This document shows, in pieces, positions 37,245-46,919 of a DNA stretch of 64,000 nt. Source of the DNA: Paraburkholderia acidicola (GTDB taxonomy: Bacteria; Pseudomonadota; Gammaproteobacteria; Burkholderiales; Burkholderiaceae); assembly GCF_002362315.1 (NCBI RefSeq), contig NZ_MTZV01000004.1, positions 124,001 through 188,000 of the forward strand, read 5' to 3'. The stretch's first letter is position 1, and every line of letters starts with the position of its first letter. The notes beneath the pieces were generated by a model, which saw only the letters and a program-made list of their open reading frames with translations, was not told the DNA's origin and did not search any database. Made by a program: the position numbers and the translations under genes.

Positions 37245-37632
37245 CCGGTGGCGGCGCACTCTTTCGCGCCCGATCATGCGTCGCGCATGGATGCACCACC
37301 GGTCATGCGCCAAACGCATTCTTTTTATTTCCGCGATAAAACCGGCCAGGACTCGAGGAACCGCACCAGAAGCACGCCGATACCCGCAAGGGCGCGCAAT
37401 TGGCCTTTACGTGCCTGCCCGCGGCAGCGTATACCCGTGGTTCCGGCCCTTCCTTAATCTATCGTCATTCAGTAATATCGAGACAAAATCCGGTGCTTTA
37501 CGGATGTCTTCGCGCGACCCATTCTTATCTTCTGCGCGGTCACACACAGTTCATCATGCAGCCAACTTCGAAACCATCGATGTCGATGTACCCGGGGCCG
37601 CAGCCGGACGGCGCAGGGACCCGGCCCGCCCG
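37245..37632. other. Gene-free stretch before the GGDEF-EAL gene
   Basis: About 390 bp with no convincing gene. The GGDEF-EAL reading frame stays open through it, and an in-frame ATG at 37504 could add 43 polar residues to that protein, but nothing conserved is visible. No clear promoter was recognised. Confidence 0.4.
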
Positions 37633-40011
37633 ATGAATCCGTTCCGGCATTCTTCCGCTCGCGACGCAAGACACCGTTCCGACCAGGCCGTATCGCGCCG
37701 TCGCGCGTTGCTGGCGATCCCGTCGCTTGGCGTGCTCGTGCTGATCCTGCTGTGGGCAGTTATCTTTGCGCGGCTGTCGGTAGAAAAGGAAGCCACGTAT
37801 CGCGAGGCGATGGCGTCGGCGGCAATTCTCTCGGCAGCGCTCGAACAACACACGGTGAAGGCCATTCATCAGGTCGACCAGATCACGCGTTTCGTGAAGT
37901 ACGAGTACGAAAAATCGCCTGGGCATTTCGATCTGGCCAGCACGGTGGAGAAAGGCGTCGTGCAGAGCGAGACCCTCGTGCAGGTATCGCTGATCGACGA
38001 GCACGGCAGACTGATCGCGAATACCGCGGAACTCAATCCGGCGCATATCGACCTGTCCGATCGCGAGCACTTCAGGGTTCACGAACACGAGAACGACGAT
38101 CAGCTGTACATCAGCAAGCCGGTGCTCGGTCGCGTGTCGGGCCACTGGACGCTGCAGATGACCCGTCGCCTGAACCATCCGGACGGCTCGTTTGCCGGCG
38201 TGGTTGTCGTGTCCGAAGACCCGAGCTACTTCACGAGCGACTTCTATAACAACGCAGCGATCGGCCGCGATGGTGTGATCGCGGTGATCTCCGACACCGG
38301 CACCGTGCTCGCACGCCGCACCGGCAGCGCCAGCAGTGCCGAGAGCGCGAACGGCTCGTTCACCGCGAGCGGTACGTATCCGACTTCATCGCATGTGTCG
38401 GGGACCTACGTCGACTCGATCGATCGCGTGCCGCGCATCGTGTCGTACCGTCATATCGACGGCTATCCGCTCGGCGTGCTGGTCGGTCTGTCGCAGGCAG
38501 AGGAATTCGCCGACTACAACCACACACGCAACGTCTATCTGCTGATGGCGAGTTTCATCTCGCTGGCGATGCTCAGCTTCTTCGCCGTCGCCACCGGATT
38601 AATCGGCAAACTGCTCGGCCGCGAGCGGGAAATGACGCACCTCGTCGAGTACGACCTGTTGACCGGTCTGCGCAATCGCTACGCCACGCTGCAGAGCCTG
38701 CGCTACGACGTGAGCCAGCAGTCCAACCTCGGACGCCTCGCGATCCTCTTCATCGACCTCGATAACTTCAAGGCCGTTAACGACACGCTTGGCCACAACG
38801 CCGGCGACATCGTGCTGCAGATGACCTCCGCACGACTCGCCGATGCGGTCGGCGAAGCGGGCGCGCTGTCGCGCATCGGCGGCGATGAGTTCGTCGTGGT
38901 CGTGAAGGGCGACAACGTCGAGAAGCGCGCGGTCGATCTCGCCGAAGCCGCCGCCGATGTCTTTTCGCGGCCGTTCGAAGTGCGCGGCAGTTCGTTCGTG
39001 CTGCATGCGAGCATCGGCATCGCGCTCTATTCGGTCGTCAACGAAAGCGAGATCGATCTGCTGAAAAAAGCCGACCTCGCGATGTACAGCGCCAAGGATG
39101 CGGGCAAGAACTGTTACCAGTTCTATTCGCCGCAGCTGTCGCATCGCGCGGACCACCTGATGAAATGGGAACAGCAGTTGCGTGTCGCGCTTGCCGAAGG
39201 TCAGCTGTTTCTCGCCTACCAGCCGAAGATCGATCTGACGCGCCGCTGTATTACCGGGTTCGAAGCGCTCGCGCGCTGGAACCATCCGCAGCACGGGCTG
39301 ATTCCGGCGAGCGAATTCATCCCGGTCGCTGAATCGACCGGCTTGATCGTACCGATCGGCGACTTCGTGATCCAGACCGCCTGCCGGCAGCTCGCGCTAT
39401 GGCAGCAGCAGGGTTACGACACGCTGTCGCTGGCAGTGAATATTTCGGCCGTACAGTTCTGGCGCGGCGATCTGTTCGAAACCATCTCGCGCGCGATCGA
39501 GGAAACCGGTATCTCCGCGCGCCGCCTCGAACTCGAGATCACCGAGACGGCGATGATGGAATACCCCGAACTCGTGTCGGAGAAGATCTTCGCGTTGAAG
39601 CGTCTCGGTGTGCGCATCGCACTCGACGACTTCGGCACCGGCTATTCGTCGCTGTCGTATCTGAACCGCTTCTCGGTGGACACGCTGAAGGTGGATCGCT
39701 CGTTTGTCCAGGCGATCCCCGGCGACCGCAGCGTCTGCGTGATGGTGACGGCGATCGTCAATCTCGCGCGTTCGCTTGGACTGACGGTCGTGGTGGAAGG
39801 CACCGAGACGGAAGAACAGATTGCGTGGCTCGCCGCGCTCGGCCACATCGAAGCACAGGGCTTCCTGTTCTCGCGGCCGGTACCAGCCGAAGCGATTGCG
39901 GCGTTGCTCGATCGCTTCGGTGTGTGTGGCATGCCGGAGAAGCGCGGTGGACCGGAGCGCGATGCTGACAGCACGAGTGCGGCATCGAGCGAGAGCGGAC
40001 TGTCCGCATGA
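37633..40011 (+). CDS. Membrane-bound c-di-GMP enzyme (Cache sensor, GGDEF and EAL domains)
   Basis: A 792-residue protein from ATG 37633. One helix at about 32-52 and another at about 295-320 flank a periplasmic Cache-type sensor domain of about 240 residues (VQVSLIDEHGRLIANTAELN, QMTRRLNHPDGSFAGVVVV). The cyclase motif is GGDEF at 416-420 and the phosphodiesterase motif EAL at 544-546, with DDFGTGYSSLSYL further on, so both halves look catalytically complete. No RxxD inhibitory site precedes GGDEF. The net direction of c-di-GMP turnover cannot be told from sequence. An upstream in-frame ATG at 37504 is possible. Confidence 0.93.
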   Translation: MNPFRHSSARDARHRSDQAVSRRRALLAIPSLGVLVLILLWAVIFARLSVEKEATYREAMASAAILSAALEQHTVKAIHQVDQITRFVKYEYEKSPGHFDLASTVEKGVVQSETLVQVSLIDEHGRLIANTAELNPAHIDLSDREHFRVHEHENDDQLYISKPVLGRVSGHWTLQMTRRLNHPDGSFAGVVVVSEDPSYFTSDFYNNAAIGRDGVIAVISDTGTVLARRTGSASSAESANGSFTASGTYPTSSHVSGTYVDSIDRVPRIVSYRHIDGYPLGVLVGLSQAEEFADYNHTRNVYLLMASFISLAMLSFFAVATGLIGKLLGREREMTHLVEYDLLTGLRNRYATLQSLRYDVSQQSNLGRLAILFIDLDNFKAVNDTLGHNAGDIVLQMTSARLADAVGEAGALSRIGGDEFVVVVKGDNVEKRAVDLAEAAADVFSRPFEVRGSSFVLHASIGIALYSVVNESEIDLLKKADLAMYSAKDAGKNCYQFYSPQLSHRADHLMKWEQQLRVALAEGQLFLAYQPKIDLTRRCITGFEALARWNHPQHGLIPASEFIPVAESTGLIVPIGDFVIQTACRQLALWQQQGYDTLSLAVNISAVQFWRGDLFETISRAIEETGISARRLELEITETAMMEYPELVSEKIFALKRLGVRIALDDFGTGYSSLSYLNRFSVDTLKVDRSFVQAIPGDRSVCVMVTAIVNLARSLGLTVVVEGTETEEQIAWLAALGHIEAQGFLFSRPVPAEAIAALLDRFGVCGMPEKRGGPERDADSTSAASSESGLSA

Positions 40012-40178
40012 GCAGTAACACTATATAAGACGGAATCGCCGCAGCCGGTTGTTCACACAGCCCGCTACGGCATCACCGACAACGGGGCACGCAGCGTCTA
40101 AGGCCATGCGGCGCGCACCCGCGAACTACACGGCCAAAGAGGGGCGCGGAGGCGGGCTTGTTCCGACGCGCATGAGCA

Positions 40179-41390
40179 ATGCAAATAACTAGCAGCAGGG
40201 AAGCAACACGCCGCGGCGAACGGGAACCGCTATGGGCGCTGTTTCGGGTGATATTGGGTTTATCGGCGCTGTCGTGGGGCGGTCTCGCGCTAATGGCCCA
40301 GCTGGAGAATCACTATGTGGAGCGCGAAGGACGGCTGTCGCGGATCGCCTTCGCCGACCTGATCGCGCTGGCGTGGATGGTCCCGGGGCCGGTCGGCTGC
40401 AATGTCGCCGTGCAGCTCGGGCATGCGTTGCGCGGGCGCGCCGGCGCATGGATCGCGGGTGTCGCGAGCGTGTTGCCGTTCTTCACGCTGATGACGCTAT
40501 TCGCGATCTTCTATCGCACACCGATCGTGCGCGCGGTCGCATCGCAAACCCTGCTCAATCATTTCAGCGTCGTGCTGGCGATGCTGATCGCCGTCACCTG
40601 GTACCGGCAGACGCGCACGCTGGTACGCGGCAAACTCGAATGGCTCGTGGCAATTCTCGGCTGTATCGGGCTCGCATGGGCGCACAGTCCGGCCGTGTAT
40701 GTCGCGATCCTCGGCGGCGCATTCGCGGTGGGCTGGATCGCCAGTCCGGTCCGCCGTCAGCCGCTCGTGCTGAAGATCGCACCGCGCGACTGGCAGTTGC
40801 TCGCCGGTCTTGGCTTGCTGCTCGCACTGTTCGCCATTCCATTGCCGCACGAGTACGAGCTCGCGTTGCTATGGCCGCGCCTCGCCGGGGCGGGGATGAC
40901 GCTGTTCGGCGGCGGCTTCTCCGCGTTGCCGGTGCTGAAGACGCTGTTCGTCACACCGGCGATCGGCGTGACCGATAACGACTTCACACTGGCGTTCTCG
41001 TTGTCGCCGCTGTCGCCGGGACCGTTGTTGAACGTGGTGCCGTTCTTCGGCTATCTCGTGAACGGCTGGCTCGGTGCGCTGGTCGCGACCCTGGCGCTGT
41101 TCGTGCCATCGGGATTCCTCGTGGTGTTCGCACAGCGGCACCTGCATCAGTTGCAGACCCATCCGCGCTTCGAACATGGCATGCGGATGTTGCGCGCCGT
41201 GACGACGGCGTTTCTCGCGGTCGCGGTGCTGCGCATCGCCGCTCACGTACCGTTCGAGCCCGCGTATCTGCTCACCGCGGCGTTCGCCGCCCTATGCTTC
41301 GCGAAGTTGAAGTTGCCGGTGTATGCGGTGTACGGGACGGTCGCGATTGCCTGTGGGTTGTGGCTCGTGTACGGCCACGGGATGTCGTAG
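40179..41390 (+). CDS. chrA: Chromate transporter family (ChrA-like) protein
   Basis: Inner-membrane protein of 403 residues with two homologous CHR domains. The first holds GGLALMAQLENHYVEREG and ALAWMVPGPVGCNVAVQLGH, the second GAGMTLFGGGFSALPVL and SLSPLSPGPLLNVVPFFGYL, the paired motifs of long-chain ChrA proteins that export chromate. Members without nearby chrB may not confer chromate resistance; no chrB is present here. About ten to twelve membrane segments are visible. Confidence 0.87.
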   Translation: MQITSSREATRRGEREPLWALFRVILGLSALSWGGLALMAQLENHYVEREGRLSRIAFADLIALAWMVPGPVGCNVAVQLGHALRGRAGAWIAGVASVLPFFTLMTLFAIFYRTPIVRAVASQTLLNHFSVVLAMLIAVTWYRQTRTLVRGKLEWLVAILGCIGLAWAHSPAVYVAILGGAFAVGWIASPVRRQPLVLKIAPRDWQLLAGLGLLLALFAIPLPHEYELALLWPRLAGAGMTLFGGGFSALPVLKTLFVTPAIGVTDNDFTLAFSLSPLSPGPLLNVVPFFGYLVNGWLGALVATLALFVPSGFLVVFAQRHLHQLQTHPRFEHGMRMLRAVTTAFLAVAVLRIAAHVPFEPAYLLTAAFAALCFAKLKLPVYAVYGTVAIACGLWLVYGHGMS

Positions 41391-41401
41391 CGGCGGTGGC
41401 A

Positions 41402-41431
41402 ACGTGCCTTGACGGCGACGTCAAGGCACGT
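41402..41431 (+). terminator. Bidirectional terminator hairpin
   Basis: Perfect 13-bp stem ACGTGCCTTGACG / CGTCAAGGCACGT closed by a GCGA tetraloop, 12 bp after the chrA stop and 33 bp from the convergent deacetylase stop. A T-run is lacking. Confidence 0.7.
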
Positions 41432-41463
41432 CTGTGCAACCCGCAGTGCAACCACAACGCGCA

Positions 41464-42492
41464 CTAACCGCCCCGCGCCCCCGCGAAGCCACCGAAGAAC
41501 GCGCGCGCGTTCGCTTCGAGGCTCGCGAGGTGGTAGCCGCCCTCCTGCACGATCACCGACGGCAGACCGAGCGCACCGATTGCTTCGCCGAGTCGGCCGA
41601 ACCCTTCGGTCGTCACCGCCACCTGCGACTGCGGGTCCTCCCGGTAGATATCGAAACCGAGTGCGAGCACCAGCGCATCGGGCTCGAAGCGCTGCAACGC
41701 CTGCAACGCTTCGTCGACATGCGCAAAGAACGTCGCTTCCGACGAACCATGCGGCATCGGCAGATTGACGTTGAAGCCCGCGCCCGCCCCAGCCCCGTGC
41801 TCGTCCTCGAAACCCGCGACCACCGGATAGAAGTTGGTCGGATCGCCGTGGACCGACACGTACAGCACATCGTTGCGTCCATAGAAGATTTCCTGCACGC
41901 CCTGACCGTGATGCATGTCGGTATCGAGAATCGCGACACGTCCGTAGCGGCTGCGTAGCGCCTGCGCCGCAATCGCCGCGTTGTTCAGGTAGCAGAAGCC
42001 GCCGGCCGCATCGGTGCGCGCGTGATGACCGGGCGGTCGGCACAACGCCCACGTTTCGCGCACACCGCTGTTGACGGCAGCGGCCGCAGCCACCGCCGAT
42101 TGTGCCGACCAGTACGCCGAGCGCCAGGTCTGTGCGCCGACCGGACAGCTACCGTCGGCGAGATAGCGCGCCGCCTGGGCCAGCACACCGCGCAACGGGT
42201 TGGGCTCGCGCACATAGACGTTCGACATCACTTCGTCGCCCCAGTCGGCAGGGATCTTTTTCCATTCGCGATGCGCTTCTTCGAGAAAGCGCAGGTAGTG
42301 CGTGTCGTGTACGGCTGCGAGCGGCGCGGCACCGGCATCGGCGGGTTCGCGTACGTCGAAGCCGAGTGTCTGCGCGGCGGCGACGAGACGCATCGCGCGT
42401 TCGGATACTTCCTGCGGCGAGCGCATCTGCCCGCGCGACAGGTAGCTGCGCGGATGATGCAGCAATTGGTCGGGATGGAAGAAAGTCAGCAT
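41464..42492 (-). CDS. Histone deacetylase-family amidohydrolase, acetylpolyamine type
   Basis: A 342-residue zinc hydrolase matching the length of Mycoplana acetylpolyamine amidohydrolase. It opens MLTFFHPDQLLHHPRSYLSRGQ, has RPPGHHARTDAAGGFCYLNN (the His pair of the charge relay), the metal-binding DTDMHHGQG (about residues 190-198) and ALGFDIYREDP with the third ligand Asp, and ends with QEGGYHLA carrying a Gly-rich loop. It should remove acetyl groups from polyamines or similar amines (family inference). It is the last gene of a three-gene minus-strand operon with an amidohydrolase and a permease. Confidence 0.9.
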   Translation of the reverse strand: MLTFFHPDQLLHHPRSYLSRGQMRSPQEVSERAMRLVAAAQTLGFDVREPADAGAAPLAAVHDTHYLRFLEEAHREWKKIPADWGDEVMSNVYVREPNPLRGVLAQAARYLADGSCPVGAQTWRSAYWSAQSAVAAAAAVNSGVRETWALCRPPGHHARTDAAGGFCYLNNAAIAAQALRSRYGRVAILDTDMHHGQGVQEIFYGRNDVLYVSVHGDPTNFYPVVAGFEDEHGAGAGAGFNVNLPMPHGSSEATFFAHVDEALQALQRFEPDALVLALGFDIYREDPQSQVAVTTEGFGRLGEAIGALGLPSVIVQEGGYHLASLEANARAFFGGFAGARGG

Positions 42493-42573
42493 GTCGGTGT
42501 CTTGCCTCGAGTGTTGAAGTCGACGTGCGCGCGGCGCGTTGCAATCGCGTCACCCGCTGTTCGCGCAGTATCT

Positions 42574-43833
42574 TCAGCCGTGCGCCGCCACTTTCTGTGC
42601 AACGCCGGCGCGTGCGAGCACCGCGTTGAGCAACACGTCGGCGCCGCGTGTCACATCGTCGGGCAATGCGTCTTCGGCTTCGTTGTGCGACAAACCATCG
42701 ACGCACGGAATAAACACCATCGCCGTCGGGCAATAGCGGGCGAGATGAATCGCGTCGTGACCAGCGCCGCTGACGATGCGCTCATGCGTATAGCCTAGCG
42801 CACCCACCGCGTCGGCGACGAGCGCCACGCACTGCCCGTCGAACGGTGTCGCCGGGCTGACCCAGCGTGTTGCGATGTCGAGTTGCACACCGCGCGCCTC
42901 GGCAAGTCGCGCGAACGCGTCGCGCAGATCGCGTTCCATCGCATCGATCTGGGCGTCGTCGGGATGACGCAGATCGACGGTGAACATCAGGCGCCCGGCA
43001 ATCGTATTGCGCGACGCGTTCGGAATCTCGACCTGACCGATCGTCGCGAGCGCGCGCGGTGCATAGCGCTCGACGATGCGCTCCAGTTCGATCGCCATCT
43101 GCGCGCTCGCGAACAACGCGTCGCGGCGATACGGCATCGGCGTCGTGCCCGCATGCGCGGCCGTGCCGGTCACCGTCACGTCGAGCCAGCGGATCGCCTG
43201 GCCACCGGTCACGATGCCGATCGTCGTGCCGTTCGCTTCGAGCACAGGGCCTTGTTCGATATGGGCTTCGAAGTAGGCATCGACGGCGATGCCGTTTACC
43301 GGGCGTGTGCCGCGATAACCGGTTGCGGTGAGCGCATCGGCGAGCATGACGTCCTGCGCATCGCGTTTATCGAGTGCTTCTTGCAGAGGGATCGTCCCCG
43401 TGAATACCGCCGAACCGAGCATCGCCGGAGTAAAGCGGGCGCCTTCTTCGTTGGTCCACGAAACGATCTCGATCGGTTTTTCGGTCGCGAGGTCCGCATC
43501 GTTCAGCGCGCGTACGACTTCGAGTGCGGCCAATACGCCGTAGACGCCATCGAAGCGCCCGCCCTCTGGCTGCGTATCCAGATGACTGCCGATCAGCACC
43601 GGCGCCGCATCCGCGTCGGTGCCCGCGCGGGTCGCAAACAGGTTGCCGATTTCATCGACGCTCACGCGCAGGCCCGCTTCACGGCACCACTGCGCGAACA
43701 GATCGCGGCCGCGTCTGTCCTCGTCGGTGAGTGCGAGACGGCGCACGCCGCCGCACGGTGTCGCGCCTACCTGGGCCATCTCCATCAGGCTCGCCCATAG
43801 CCGGGCGCCGTCGACGTGCAACAGGTCTTTCAT
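42574..43833 (-). CDS. M20-family N-carbamoyl amino acid/allantoate-type amidohydrolase
   Basis: A 419-residue zinc-dependent hydrolase of the hydantoinase/carbamoylase group. Metal-binding motifs are GSHLDTQPEGGRFDGVYGVLAA split around HLDT, SWTNEEGARF with the paired Glu, and the distal His in the C-terminal SHNEAE; the dimerisation lid has GTAAHAGTTPM. Such enzymes cleave N-carbamoyl-L-amino acids, beta-ureidopropionate or allantoate. It lies 29 bp after the permease gene, which suggests they handle one substrate. Confidence 0.92.
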   Translation of the reverse strand: MKDLLHVDGARLWASLMEMAQVGATPCGGVRRLALTDEDRRGRDLFAQWCREAGLRVSVDEIGNLFATRAGTDADAAPVLIGSHLDTQPEGGRFDGVYGVLAALEVVRALNDADLATEKPIEIVSWTNEEGARFTPAMLGSAVFTGTIPLQEALDKRDAQDVMLADALTATGYRGTRPVNGIAVDAYFEAHIEQGPVLEANGTTIGIVTGGQAIRWLDVTVTGTAAHAGTTPMPYRRDALFASAQMAIELERIVERYAPRALATIGQVEIPNASRNTIAGRLMFTVDLRHPDDAQIDAMERDLRDAFARLAEARGVQLDIATRWVSPATPFDGQCVALVADAVGALGYTHERIVSGAGHDAIHLARYCPTAMVFIPCVDGLSHNEAEDALPDDVTRGADVLLNAVLARAGVAQKVAAHG

Positions 43834-43862
43834 CGTGTCCTCAGATTGGCTGAATCAATCGA

Positions 43863-45209
43863 TCAGTTCGCGGCGAGCGGATCGCGCGCTTTTTCATGTG
43901 CTTTTTCGTATGCTTCGTCGCGCACATCGGCGCGCTGTTCGCGCCGCGCGTCGAGCGCGGCGATACACAGCAGCGAGATGCCCGCGAGGCACGTGTAAAA
44001 CACCGCGAGCGGCCACCACGCGCCGGCGTATCGATGAGCGAGCCACGTGCCCACGAGCGGCGTGAGGCCGCCGGCAATCGCGCCGCACACCTGGTAGGAC
44101 AGCGAGATCGCGGAGTAACGCACGCGCGTGTCGAACACACCGCTGACAAAACCCGCGATCACCGAATAGAAACTCGCCATGCACACCACGGCGATCGCGA
44201 TGCCGATCACCATCGGCACGACGCTGCCGCGCTGCACGAGCAGGAACATCGGATACGGCGACACCATCGCGCACAGCGCGGCGAGCTTTAGAAAGCGCGC
44301 GGCGCCGATGCGTTCGGCGAGCCACGCGGCAAGCGGCTGCGCGCAGAACTGGATGATCGCGACCGCGAACAGGCAATCGAGAATCAGCGAGCGCGCGACG
44401 CCAACGTACTGCGTCGTGTACGCGATCATGAACGTGTTGGTGAAGTACACACCGGCAATGCCGATCGTGTTCGCACCGATGCACAGCAGTACGAGGCCAC
44501 ACGCGGAACGAAACACCTCAGCAATCGGCAACTTGAGCGTCTTGCTGGTGTCCTTGACACGCTGGAACTCCGGCGACTCGTTGACGCCGAGACGAATCAG
44601 AATCCCGACGACGAGCAGCACCGAGCTCGCGAGAAACGGCAGACGCCAGCCCCAGGACATGAGATCGGCCTTGTCCATCGACGTCACCGCGCGAAACGCG
44701 ACCAGCGACAGGATGAGCCCTGCGGGACTGCCGAGCTGCGCAAACGACGCGAAGAAGGTCCGGCGTCCCTGCGGTGCGTGCTCGCCCGCCATCAGCACCG
44801 CCCCGCCCCATTCGCCGCCAACCGCGATGCCCTGCACGATGCGCAGCAGCACGAGCAGCACCGGCGCCAGCAAACCGACCTTCGAGAAATCGGGCAACAG
44901 CCCGACGCAGACCGTCGCAACGCCCATCATCATCAGCGTGGTCATCAGCGCCTTCTTGCGGCCGATGCGGTCGCCGAGGTGGCCGAAGATCAAACCACCG
45001 AGCGGCCTTGCGAAGAACCCCACGGCGAACGTCGCGAACGAGGCCATCGTGCTGACGAACGGATCGTGCGACGGGAAATACAACTCGCCGAACACCAGCG
45101 CAGCGGCGGTCGCATAGATATAGAAGTCGTACCACTCGATCATCGTGCCGATGAACGCCGCAGTCGCGGCGCGCGCCGGCTGACGGGCGGGAATGGCGGG
45201 CTGGCTCAT
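43863..45209 (-). CDS. MHS-family major facilitator permease
   Basis: A 448-residue transporter with twelve predicted membrane segments. The MHS signature GTMIEWYDFYIYATAAAL and FFARPLGGLIFGHLGDRIGRK are present, with GGEWGGAVLMAGEHAP after helix four. MHS carriers are proton symporters for organic acids, betaines or amino acid derivatives. The ATG at 45209 (MSQPAIPARQ) has GAGGAG upstream; the frame extends further but without similarity. It is the first gene of the operon divergent from a LysR regulator. Confidence 0.92.
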   Translation of the reverse strand: MSQPAIPARQPARAATAAFIGTMIEWYDFYIYATAAALVFGELYFPSHDPFVSTMASFATFAVGFFARPLGGLIFGHLGDRIGRKKALMTTLMMMGVATVCVGLLPDFSKVGLLAPVLLVLLRIVQGIAVGGEWGGAVLMAGEHAPQGRRTFFASFAQLGSPAGLILSLVAFRAVTSMDKADLMSWGWRLPFLASSVLLVVGILIRLGVNESPEFQRVKDTSKTLKLPIAEVFRSACGLVLLCIGANTIGIAGVYFTNTFMIAYTTQYVGVARSLILDCLFAVAIIQFCAQPLAAWLAERIGAARFLKLAALCAMVSPYPMFLLVQRGSVVPMVIGIAIAVVCMASFYSVIAGFVSGVFDTRVRYSAISLSYQVCGAIAGGLTPLVGTWLAHRYAGAWWPLAVFYTCLAGISLLCIAALDARREQRADVRDEAYEKAHEKARDPLAAN

Positions 45210-45309
45210 GGGGTGGGCTCCTCTGGCGGATGGTCGGACGTGTGGTCTAGCGCGTGGTGGTCGCGCCACGGCATCCGGCGCACAGCCTGTTTATCGCCAG
45301 CCACAATAC

Positions 45310-45355
45310 ATTAGTCAAATTTCCAGTTATTATTCACGGCATAAATTTCACTAAT
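45310..45355. promoter_or_regulatory. Inverted-repeat operator between LysR gene and permease operon
   Basis: ATTAGTCAAATTT (45310-45322) and AAATTTCACTAAT (45343-45355) form an inverted repeat with 12 of 13 pairs matched around a 20-bp centre, in an A/T-rich island within GC-rich DNA and 23 bp before the LysR start codon. A likely LysR-type binding region shared by both directions. Confidence 0.65.
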
Positions 45356-45378
45356 ATAAGTATCCCGGAGCCCTGCCC

Positions 45379-46341
45379 ATGCGCGCCGACATCGCCCGCT
45401 TCCTGAACGACCGACTCGACTGGAACCTGCTGCGCACCTACCTCGTGATCATTCAGGAACGCAGCGTGAGCCGGGCGGCCGCGCGGCTCTACGTCACGCA
45501 ACCGGCGGTCAGCCAGGCGCTGAAGCGGCTTGAAGAAGCGCTGGGACGCAAGCTGATCGAGCGGCGCGGGACGGTCTTCACACCGACCCACGCGGGCGAA
45601 GAGGTGTACCGGATTGCCAGCGATATCTACGGCAACATCTCGCGGCTCGAAACCGAGCTCGACGACCGCACCGACGACATCACCGGGTCGATTCGACTGC
45701 TCAGTGTGAGCCGGATCGATTCGCCGGTGTACGACGAGTTTCTCGCGGAGTTTCATCGCGCGTACCCGCGGATCGATCTGCAGATTGAAGTGATGCGCTC
45801 GTCGGACATCATCTCGTCGCTGCTGCAAAAAACCGCGACGGCGGGTCTGAGCCTGTGCCGCAGCCCGATCGACAAGCTCGAGATGCGCTGCTTCTTGCGG
45901 CAGCGTTATGCGATTTTTTGCGGCAAGCATCATCGGTTGTTTGGCCAGTCGCAACTGACGATGCAAGACCTGCTCGCGGAGAATTTCGTGTCGTTCACGA
46001 GCGACCAGATCGGCGACAGCCTGTCGCCGCTGACGGTGTTTCGCGATCAGAAGGGCTTTACCGGGCGGATCGTTGCGTCGTCGCCGAGTCTCGACGAAGT
46101 GCGCCGGCTGATTTTCGCGGGCTATGGGATCGGCTGCCTGCCGGAGCACATCGTGCGCGACGACATCGCGCAGCAGCGGCTATGGCGCCTGCCACCCGAC
46201 GAAGGACTCGCCGATGTCGACGTGCATCTACTGTGGCATCGCGACCGCAAGATGAGTGCGGCCGATAATGCGTTTCTCGACAGTATGGAGCGGTGTATGC
46301 AGCGGTATTCGCTGGCGGAGCGGCTGGGTGCTGTGCGTTAG
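45379..46341 (+). CDS. LysR-family transcriptional regulator
   Basis: A 320-residue regulator with an N-terminal extension (MRADIARFLNDRLDWNLLRTYL) before the winged helix SVSRAAARLYVTQPAVSQALKRLEEAL, then a substrate-binding domain including LLSVSRIDSPVYDEFLAEF. It is divergent from the permease/amidohydrolase/deacetylase operon, with a strong inverted repeat between, so it is the probable activator of that operon. Confidence 0.93.
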   Translation: MRADIARFLNDRLDWNLLRTYLVIIQERSVSRAAARLYVTQPAVSQALKRLEEALGRKLIERRGTVFTPTHAGEEVYRIASDIYGNISRLETELDDRTDDITGSIRLLSVSRIDSPVYDEFLAEFHRAYPRIDLQIEVMRSSDIISSLLQKTATAGLSLCRSPIDKLEMRCFLRQRYAIFCGKHHRLFGQSQLTMQDLLAENFVSFTSDQIGDSLSPLTVFRDQKGFTGRIVASSPSLDEVRRLIFAGYGIGCLPEHIVRDDIAQQRLWRLPPDEGLADVDVHLLWHRDRKMSAADNAFLDSMERCMQRYSLAERLGAVR

Positions 46342-46460
46342 CGGAATGCTGTGGGGTGACGCTGCGAAGTGGTGGCGCGGTGTGGTTGTGGCGCAGTGCG
46401 GTGGCAGTGGCGGCGCCGTGTGATTGTGGCAACGTGAAGCAGCGCGGCACCGCGCCGCAA

Positions 46461-46919
46461 TCAGAATCCGCGCGAGAGCACCGCAAAACCGATCGTTACG
46501 ACGCCAAGGACGAGATTGATCACCACGAGACGTCGCACGGTGCCAACTGCGCGCGCACCGTCGGGCCAGTTCTGAGCCTGCACGGCGCGGCGGATGCGCG
46601 GAAACACGGCAAACCGGATATGGCCGAAGATCAGCATCATCAGGACGCCGAGGCCGGCCATCGCGTGGAGTTGCCACGCGGCGTGACCGCCGCCGAATTG
46701 AGTGAGCAGGAACCCGCCGGTCAGCAGGATGACCAGCACTGATGCCGCGACCCAGTTGAAGAAGCGTGCGAACACTGATTCCCAGAGTGGCAGTCGCAGT
46801 TGAGGCGAGAGGTCGGCGAGCGCCGGACGCAGACAGAAGTGTGCGAAGACCATGCCACCGATCCAGACGGCGACGGCGAGCAGGTGTAGAAAGAGTGCGA
46901 CTTCGATCGCTTTGTTCAT
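46461..46919 (-). CDS. CopD-like integral membrane protein
   Basis: A 152-residue membrane protein with four predicted helices. It opens MNKAIEVALFLHLLAVAVWIGGMVFAH, where HLLAVAVWIGGMVF is the CopD/YphA-type motif with a conserved His, then HAMAGLGVLMMLIFGHIRFAVFP with another His pair and a C-terminal helix. The family has been linked to copper or haem handling, but function is uncertain. The ATG at 46919 is used; a longer frame exists. Confidence 0.75.
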   Translation of the reverse strand: MNKAIEVALFLHLLAVAVWIGGMVFAHFCLRPALADLSPQLRLPLWESVFARFFNWVAASVLVILLTGGFLLTQFGGGHAAWQLHAMAGLGVLMMLIFGHIRFAVFPRIRRAVQAQNWPDGARAVGTVRRLVVINLVLGVVTIGFAVLSRGF

